Source: Sanghuangporus weigelae (taxonomy: Eukaryota; Basidiomycota; Agaricomycetes; Hymenochaetales; Hymenochaetaceae). Taken from it: 64,000 bases of DNA. Both the position numbers and the translations under genes were made by a program. The stretch spans positions 1-64,000 of the forward strand of contig CP137329.1 of assembly GCA_033182465.1 (NCBI GenBank). Direction: 5' to 3'. This document shows, piece after piece, positions 57,058 through 64,000 of the stretch. Under the pieces are notes generated by a model. That model was not told the DNA's origin. It did not search any database and worked only from the letters and a program-made list of their open reading frames with translations. Every line of letters starts with the position of its first letter. The first letter of the stretch is position 1.

Positions 57058-57941
57058 TCACATAGATAATAGTAAGACACGTACTAGGAGCCTTGCATGA
57101 TCAAAATAATTCTTCATTGTATAATATATATGAGTGCCATCGGCATGAACATAACAAACTTCCTCCGGATGCGCGCTACACCGTAGGTTCTTCTTGATCT
57201 CCTTGATATGAGGCGCGAGCATTGCATTCAGGTCATCTTTCATTGCTTCCGCCACACTGGTTGGTTTGGTCGCATTCTGAAGTACGCTTCCTGAGCATTT
57301 AGAACCCTTCTAAATGGAACAGAATTCGCGCATCAACACGTGAAAGAGAGAAAGGCAAATGATCACATTTACCCGTTCATCGTTCATGTTCATAAGCACA
57401 ATTTCGCCTGCACTATCGACCTTGCGCTTTTTCTTTAGCTCCTCAAGATACTTCTTGAACCCTTGCACAAGCTCATCAAGATCTACATCGGATTCGAGAT
57501 ACCGTGGTTGAATCTTCGTTCCAATCTTCTTAAACCACGGACCGGTGTAGCCTAGTGTAACCGAGGTGAGATAGCACTGAAGAATACTTGCCACGTTCTG
57601 ACGCACATCGATTATGCTGTGTTGAGGTTCGACGTTCATTTTGCGCAAAGCCCGCCCATCGTCAACCAGAACAACAAGTGTTGATCGCGTTTCTTTAGGA
57701 GCTTGCTGCTCCTCTTTTTCACGTTCGAGATTTTCCATGAAACGCACGTAAGATACAACCGAAGAGTCGCATCTATACTCTTGGTCCGAATTGTCAGCAT
57801 AGTCTATTAAATCATTAGAGACTGACAAACTCCTATAATGGTCTACACACCGGCTGCAAGCAACGGATTATCAAAGTCCCAAGGATTGCTAGTACGGACT
57901 CTGTTGGTATCTGACTCTTGACCCAGATTGTCATTAGCCAT
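57058..57941 (-). CDS. Unrecognised acidic/charged protein, right copy
   Basis: Inverse duplicate of 47580-48463 with the same two-intron structure; the translated sequence is identical where compared. The same uncertainty about the 3' end applies. Confidence 0.6.
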
Positions 57942-58381
57942 TCAGGCAATATCAAGTTGTGATGGTTCTTCATCATAGGGCTCTTCATATTGATATGTCA
58001 GGTCCTCGTCAGCAGCTCTCCGGCCCCTTGCTTTTGTCATGGTGGGCTCCGCTTCCATGTTATTCTGTTATGAAGTATGAGTGCAATACCAGAAGACAAG
58101 ACTATCAGTACTACCATCTCTTCAACACCGTTCTTGTTGACAGCAGGCCGCTCTGCCTTCCTTGGCCAGCCTCGTTTCCGTGGTCCTTCAGCAATGACAT
58201 CTGCATTTTGAGAGTTCGAATGAGGGCCATTTGCTCGCTGGGGCTCCAGGGCCGTTGCTGCTTTTTTGGGAGAGGAGTTTCTTGTAACGGCGGATGCCTG
58301 CTTCGTCCCGGCAGTCTTACTAGCTGCAGTCTTGCGAACTGCAGTCTTGCGAACTGCGAGTTTTCTAGGAGTGGGACTCAT
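57942..58381 (-). CDS. Lys/Arg-rich, AT-hook-like protein, right copy
   Basis: Inverse duplicate of 47140-47579, identical in translation. It shares the TGA that abuts the ATG of the next ORF, so that stop predates the arm duplication or was copied by conversion. Confidence 0.6.
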
Positions 58382-58525
58382 GATGGTAAGAGATGAAAAA
58401 AAAAAAAAGTGATGTGGCAACGAAGAAGGTAGCTGCTTATAAACGTATTCCCAGCTCGCTTACTAGCCCTCCGGAGATCGATGATCCAAAGTCCGCAAAC
58501 ATACACTATCTTCAGATTCAACGGC

Positions 58526-59720
58526 CTATACAAGCACATCATAGCGACAGTGGCGAAAGAAGGAATAACTATCCAAAGAATTAATGGAATACACTTGCCT
58601 GCAGAGTTGCTCAACAACTGACGTGCCATCCTGAGGACCGGGACCCTGCCATTTTAACCTAGACTTGATTACGGAGAATGCAAGTTCAATAGGATTGTAG
58701 TCTGGTGAGTAAGGAGGAAGAAATTCAAGCCTGACACCCCTAAGCAAAGGGGTCAGTACAAGCTGCGACTTGCATTGCTAGTGAGACAGACCGAGATTCG
58801 ATGAGCTCCCGGATCTCGGGAGCCTTGTGTATTGGGCAGTTGTCCATCACGATGACTGATTGGGTGCCGGGGAAGGGATGCATTTTGTCCAACAGGCCGG
58901 CGATGAATTCTGCGAACAATTTGGTATTGAATGCGCCCTGTACGATAGTGCAGTCGATTGTCCCATCGAGGCTGATAGCTGGCAAGACGGAGAAGCTAAC
59001 GGAGTGAATCAGAAGCTTGCGACGTGCCACAAGAGGCAGAATCACCGTTTCCCCCTATTGAAAAACTGCTTGCGACATGCACAGCGACCCTCAAGGGCCC
59101 AAGCAGTGTTGCGAAGAAAAGCCCGCCGATCACAAGCACTCTCATCGACAAACACCAGCTGTTCCGCTGTGTACTGAGAGGCGATACGTACGACATACTG
59201 TGCACGCAGAGTCTCATTCCGCTCGAGAGCCCTTTTCGATAACTAGACAACGACGATTTCAGTTCGCGTGGACTGCGTGGGGAAGCAAAGCGACAGAGAC
59301 AGCCACCTTCTTAAGTGTGAAACCAGCGTGCAGCAAGGACCTGCGTATAGTCGCATCCGAGACCTCCTTCTCCCATCTTTCCTGGAGCAGTAGCCTCAAC
59401 TCGTCGATGTAACGGTCATTGAGATTGCTTAGTGACCCGCAAAGGAACTACGTGGTGTGAACCAACAGCTACCAGGACAGGTTTCAACATGTGTATACCT
59501 CGGTGTGGATATAATCAAGCACTCGAGGCCTTCCACGAAAACCAAGTTCATGCGCAGCAACAGTCCTGTTGCACTTGAACTCTCGTATTATCCGGAAAAC
59601 TGTTGTCTTGGGTATGTCGATCAAGGCTGCGATCTGAGAGGCGCTGAGTTTCTTGTTCATAGTGATGATGCATTCCCGTAAATCGTTGGACAGCCTTCTG
59701 CCGCGTCGCCGGGGTTGCAT
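58526..59720 (-). CDS. DD34E transposase (IS630/Tc1/mariner type), right copy
   Basis: Inverse duplicate of the left transposase with the same exons, the helix-turn-helix region, both Asp and the Glu of the DD34E triad, and no lesion seen. Both copies appear competent, so the element is potentially autonomous. Confidence 0.85.
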
Positions 59721-60919
59721 GAACGAATGCTCAACATAAGCTGTAGAGATGGTGGCTGTGAAGATGGTGATGGCTCGAGATCAAGTGGCGACTCGACACG
59801 TGAGTCCTCAAATGCGTCGCTGCCTCCTATCTCTTTGCCGTGGTGCCTCGTCTCTCGTGATGGTCCGTCCCCAACAACTGGGGGTTCCCTCATGCCTGTG
59901 GGTGATGAGGGATTGGTGAGGGTGAGGAGGGAACTGTGGACAAGTGATGAGAGCTGCTGTGCGGGGAGATGCTGCGTACGAAAGACTACCGTCGTGTGCG
60001 TACACTCGTGTTTCTCTGAGAGATGTTTCTGCGGCCCTGGTGGGCACGCTCGGTTTGGTTGCAGCAGGAGTGCATGATGGCCGAGCCGACCTTGTTCGCC
60101 CTCGCCCAGATATGATTTTGGGTGACATTTCAGCAGAGGATGGTCACCGGGGTGGTTTCAAGTCTGATTGGTAGATAGTACAAGTAATGTAGCCACACCC
60201 AAGCCTAAGTCAGCTCAGCTACTGTCTTGGCTGAAAGCGCCTATGCTGCTGTCTTTTTAGCAGAAACAATCAGATTTTTTGGTGTCCAAATGCGTGAGTT
60301 ATGACAGATGCAATGAAGTAGGGGAGAGTTCTGTGAGCAGGAGTGACAACAAACCACCCAGTTTCACTACCACAATCATGTCAGGGAGCCTCGAGGAGTT
60401 GCGTACAGGTGCCCACTGGGCTGGCCTGATTTATCAAACTTGAATCAGATTTTTCCGGATGATGTTGGGCAAGCTACGATTTTTACACTGAACGGAGGGC
60501 ATGACAAGGATTTAGCATTATGATGCTATCTTTTTAGTAGCGAAGTACATACTCAACAAAACCCAGACATTTTTATATGTACTGGAGCACATTTTCGAGC
60601 AGGTTTTTTACATGGTTATATCAGATTTTTATGTGCTGTATTGACTGAGATATTCGCTATTTTGTTTTTTTTTGCTCATCCAGGATGCACTTTGCATCAA
60701 AAATACATGTGATTTTCCAAATTGCCAACAATTTTGCAATTAGCTGTACTTTTGCAAACGGCTGTAAAGTACATGTGTGATTTTTTTCAGCCCAGAAAAC
60801 ACTTTGGATGAATTTACAGAGAGGAGGGAAAAATGAAGGGTTCCCGAGCTAAAAACCACTACTCCAAACACCCCTTCGCGTAATCAAATTGTTACCCAGA
60901 ACTTGCCAGTAATCTCTTA

Positions 60920-61049
60920 CACACCGGGCAAAAACTTATTTTCGAACCGTGAAAATGTTACCCAGAATGGAAAAAGAGCCAATCGGATGAGAGCTCACCC
61001 GTTCCGATCAAAATTTCTAAGGGCGCGGAATGAGTTTTTGCCCGGTGTG
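60920..61049. mobile_element. 130-bp MITE with TTA duplication
   Basis: The ends CACACCGGGCAAAAACT are inverted at the right end. TTA flanks both sides (60917-60919 and 61050-61052). There is no coding capacity. Confidence 0.8.
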
Positions 61050-61052
61050 TTA

Positions 61053-61720
61053 CAGTCATTTACCGGTCCTTTAAACAGTACTGTTCCTTTGAACACTCAA
61101 ATTTTCTCCCTCAATTCTTCTTTCCTTGTCATGAAAAAAATCACACAGATGCAGAGAATATGTACCAGTTATAATACCAAATTTCAGAAGATTTGAGTGA
61201 GGCGTTCAGTGCAGAGAAATTATGCACTGGCTAATTTGGTTGTATTTGGTTGAGTTTAACTTGCAACAATTGCTCTTGAGCTTGTTCTGGCCCATTTACA
61301 TAGAAGATAGCTGTACATATCACTAAAGTATTGCCATGGGTGCGTCTGTGCAAAGTTTGAAGAGAAAACAGTTACTCTACGAATTAATGCAGGGGAAACA
61401 AACAGAAAGTGTGACAGATGGGAGGAGGGATTTTTACATGCTAAGATCGGCGGTCATATTTTGCCGTACCGAGAACTAGCACCGTGACAGCAAATTCTAA
61501 TGTCACATAGTGTTCAAAGGAGCGGTTTTTGTGACATTCTTGCATCTTTTTTCTTTCACCTCTAATAATTTTTCCTGTACAATTTACAGCTTTGAAAAAT
61601 TAGTAAATGTTGCCCTCGTTAAGGGCTATCAGAATATGTACTTGAAAGTTATAAATCTTCTGTGTGGTGAACTGGGTGAGTGCATCTGTATTGGGTGTTC
61701 AAAGGACCGGTAAATGACTG
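61053..61720. mobile_element. 668-bp MITE with TA duplication
   Basis: The ends CAGTCATTTACCGGTCCTTT are inverted at the right end (20 bp perfect). TA flanks both sides (61051-61052 and 61721-61722). It sits at the right target repeat of the 130-bp element. There is no coding capacity. Confidence 0.85.
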
Positions 61721-62415
61721 TACATCATCTAATTTTCTTATTTCCCACCACTTTTGTAAACTTTTGTCAAGTGTCAGCCCCATATAAATACGAACTCTTG
61801 CCCAATTTCCCTCCTAAAACATGTAATAGATTCCTGAGATGCCATTTTATTCACCTGTGTGCCCAAGACTCTCAAAACAGTGTCATTCAGATCAAAGGAT
61901 AATTTTGAAAGTGTACTAGGGAGAATAGTTATTGAAATTTCCTCAATGTTTGAATTTTCATGGCTCTTCTACTGCTCCGATTGCTACCAAAATTCATGAG
62001 TATATCGAGTTTACATGTGAAAGTTTCCATGAATTTTTTCAATGGTAGGTATGTAAAATTGAGGGAGGAAACGGCAGGTGTTTGGAGTAATGGTGGTGTT
62101 TGGAGTAGTGGTGAATTACTGTAGATGTTTTGTATTGATCTGATCTGCGATTGAAAAAATAATATTTTGAGCAAAACGGAAATATGAGCAGGGTGGGCCA
62201 GATGTTATGGGGAAAGTGACACATAAAGAATGAGCACTCCCCACATTTAAAGGTGGGTTCCATCTGGAAAGTCGCCTCAAGGTTGCCGTGGCTCGACAAA
62301 CCAGATTCAGCTGCCAGTGAACGAGAAGAGATGGAAAATGGACTATCTGATCACGTGCGGTGTCCTAAAAAATTATGGATTGTAACTCTTGCAGCGACCA
62401 CAGGCGACGAACAGT

Positions 62416-63848
62416 ATGGTTGCCCAAGCGCAAGAAGGGATGCACACTCTCCCGGTACTCTTTTCAACGCGCACTCCCTATCTTCTCCCTTCTCAAAAAT
62501 TCATGATTCCAGCGTCATGGAAGCGCTACCAATTATCTCAGCTCGTCAACAAAGCTCTTGCTCTATCCAACCCGGTTCCGTTCGACTTCATATTCAAGAA
62601 GACTGGCGAGCTCCTCAGAGACTCACTACAAGCATGGTGTCAAGCTACCGGTGTTGGAATGGTCAGTTTGCTTATAACAGGACAAATGTCTGAGCCGTTG
62701 AGCTGATATACTGACAGACACCCGGATAACAGGAAGAGACCTTGGAGATTGAATATGTCGAGTCTCTCCTTCCACCGTCGCGTCTCGCTGGAATACCGCA
62801 TAACGACTGGGTCTCGGGTGTCTCCCTCGGCATACAAGGCCATTTCGTCTCGACAAGTTACGATGGTCTCGTGCGCGTTTTTGATCAATCGCAGATTCTC
62901 GTGCATGCCCTCTCTGGTCACACCGGTCCTGTGACATCGGTCTCTGTGCTTTCTGGCTCGCAAAATAGTGATGAAGTTATCCTAGCCAGCTCATCGCATG
63001 ACACTACAGCCCGTCTCGTTTCTTACAATACCGTAACGAAGACGAGTCAGGCATTGGCGTCTCTCCACCTTCACTCTTCGCCCGTGTCCTCGATTTCGTC
63101 CTCTTCATCTGGCACGCATCTCCTCACTGCTGGCTGGGACAGTCTTATCGGTGTTTGGGACACTCACATTCCACCCTCCGATGAGGTTGATCTTCCCTCG
63201 GTTGACGAAGGCAAGAATCGAAAGCGCAGGCGAATAGCAAACGGCGGCGATGACACAGCTTCACCAAAACGAAAAGCACCTTTATCGGTGCTCAAAAGTC
63301 ATACTTCGCGTGTCGCGGCAGTCCTCTTCTCTTCGACGGATGAGAATCAAGCATATAGCGCGTCGCTCGATTCATCAATACGAAAGTGGGATATCGAAGT
63401 CGGAATCTGTTTACATAGTCAGATAGTCGCAGAAGCTCCATTCATCGCCCTTGCGCATCTTTGTGCGCCAGACATCCTTGCGGCATCATCAACAGATCGA
63501 ACCGTCCGCATATTTGACTCGCGTACATTCATCTCCAAGCCATCCTCGTTGACATCATCGGCGCCAATAATCCTACAACAGGCAAGCACTCCCGCAACAC
63601 TTTCTGCATCACCTACGAACTCGCATCACGTCGCGAGCGGCGGATATGACGGCGTCGTGCGTATATGGGATGTGCGCAGTACGAAAGGAGCCGTAGCTAG
63701 CTTCCGGGCCGGGGAAGGTGCGGAACCCGAGAAGAGAGGAGACGGGAAAGTATTGGGATTGGACTGGAGGAATGGAGTTATGGCCGTTGGTGGTGAGGCC
63801 GGGCTGGATATTTGGCGCGTGCCAGAAAAGGCGGAAGAGGTGTCATAG
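62416..63848 (+). CDS. YTM1: Ribosome biogenesis protein Ytm1 (WDR12)
   Basis: Member of the Nop7-Erb1-Ytm1 (PeBoW) complex needed for 60S subunit maturation in the nucleolus. Two exons, 62416-62661 and 62733-63848, give about 453 residues. The N-terminal NLE domain (VLFSTRTPYLLPSQKFMIPA, LSQLVNKALALSNPVPFDFI) normally contacts the AAA-ATPase Rea1. It is followed by WD40 repeats: NDWVSGVSLG, ALSGHTGPVTSVSVLSG, LLTAGWDSLIGVWD, AYSASLDSSIRKWD, AASSTDRTVRIFDSR, HVASGGYDGVVRIWDVRS and GGEAGLDIWRV. A basic insert, GKNRKRRRIA, looks like a nuclear localisation signal. The stop is at 63846-63848. The start MVAQAQEG has good context. The gene lies 290 bp from the transposon edge and is intact. Confidence 0.95.
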
Positions 63849-64000
63849 CACGTCTGTCTTGGTTAGTCAAAAGTATACGTGAGTTCCGTCTTGCTTTTCT
63901 TATGGCTTTGGATTGATTATAGCTTCCATTCTGTAGTATAATGTTCCTCCTGTTGTTCTATGTAGACCCAATGTAGGCCCATGACGAACAAGAACCGATG
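63849..64000. other. YTM1 3' flank
   Basis: 152 bp to the window end; nothing is recognised. Confidence 0.5.

Larger units (their letters stand above)
43712..60764. mobile_element. 17-kb palindromic DNA transposon with DD34E transposases and a 4.9-kb cargo core
   Basis: Both ends read inward as CAGCCGTTTGCAAAAGTACA and further, with TA on each side (43710-43711 and 60765-60766), the target duplication typical of Tc1/mariner. Between them lie two long arms in inverted orientation (43712-50334 and 55227-60764) around a unique core (50335-55226). Arm positions add to 105521 over several kilobases, so the arms are collinear with almost no indels apart from the foldback insertion and a minisatellite. 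Each arm carries the same transposase and gene pair. It could be one element with giant terminal repeats, or two inverted copies acting as a composite that trapped the core. No transposon end is visible at the inner arm borders, which favours the first view. Confidence 0.85.
55227..60764 (-). repeat. Right arm of the giant inverted repeat
   Basis: 5538 bp, inverse of the left arm without the foldback insertion. The few substitutions seen against the left arm are mainly CG to TG or CA changes. The inner part (about 55440-55830) is a diverged version of the left arm tandem repeat, and the 18-bp minisatellite at about 55982-56036 has three units. Confidence 0.88.
43607..62121. mobile_element. 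Outer TA-flanked DNA transposon, split by nested insertions
   Basis: The left end starts CAGTAATTCACCATTACTCC and the right end is its inverse (CAGTAATTCACCACTACTCC read inward), 26 of 27 bases matching. Both ends are flanked by TA (43605-43606 and 62122-62123). Only about 105 bp remain on the left and about 1.36 kb on the right; the rest is later insertion. A tandem sub-repeat of ACTCCAAACACC lies at the right end and one stray copy near 60852. It has no coding sequence of its own, so it is likely a non-autonomous Tc1/mariner-type element. Confidence 0.75.
60765..62123. other. Right remnant of the outer transposon with nested small elements
   Basis: About 1.36 kb, A/T-rich, no gene. It holds the two small TIR elements listed separately and the outer right terminal repeat. 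Confidence 0.65.

Noticed and set aside
43712-60764. Giant palindrome as a pure assembly artefact
   Set aside because: The left arm has a foldback insertion and several substitutions that the right arm lacks, the minisatellites differ, and the outer ends have proper TA duplications. Read-level proof is still lacking.
1-64000. tRNA, rRNA and CRISPR features
   Set aside because: None was recognised on reading; CRISPR arrays are not expected in a fungal nuclear genome.

Overview
The window is the left end of a chromosome from a basidiomycete fungus, most likely an Agaricomycete. The evidence is intron-dense genes with introns of about 45-60 bp, fungal gene families (Ytm1, Atg7, uL14m, GH92, S10 peptidases, DAL5-type transporters), and a C-rich telomere array at base 1 in the orientation expected of a left telomere. 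Species cannot be named from the sequence alone.

Telomere and retroelement (1-4737). The chromosome starts with an array in which TTAGGG and TTAGGC units alternate. Directly against it lies a whole-looking Penelope-like retroelement (235-4711) with an 1165-residue reverse transcriptase and no GIY-YIG endonuclease. Its 5' end faces the telomere and its 3' end is fused to an older buried telomere stretch. It is flanked by an identical 101-bp direct repeat (pLTR), and the downstream copy forms the 3' part of what reads as a complete type I hammerhead ribozyme (4590-4670). The repeat ends in CCTAACCC, the complement of a telomeric G-overhang, which suggests how the element joins chromosome ends.

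Host genes (5494-43331). These are an HNH-nuclease-like protein, hexokinase, two secreted serine carboxypeptidases (S10), three tandem MFS transporters (the first probably dead), a GH92 alpha-mannosidase with two successive micro-exons, mitochondrial uL14m, mitochondrial HSP60 with an upstream heat-shock element, a long unrecognised protein built of about a dozen exon-encoded two-part repeats (31612-36458), ribosomal P1, Atg7 and a decayed cytochrome P450.

Transposon nest (43607-62121). An outer TA-flanked element holds a 17-kb element (43712-60764, TIR CAGCCGTTTGC, TA duplication). That element is a giant inverted repeat: two arms of about 5.5 kb, nearly identical, each with an intron-containing DD34E (Tc1/mariner-IS630) transposase and a Lys/Arg-rich plus acidic gene pair. 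Between them is a unique 4.9-kb core with three unrecognised genes. A 1-kb foldback element sits in the left arm only, and two small TIR elements sit to the right.

Right edge. The ribosome-biogenesis gene YTM1 (62416-63848) resumes the host sequence. Gene models were spliced by eye from splice signals, reading frame and family knowledge; no database search was run.
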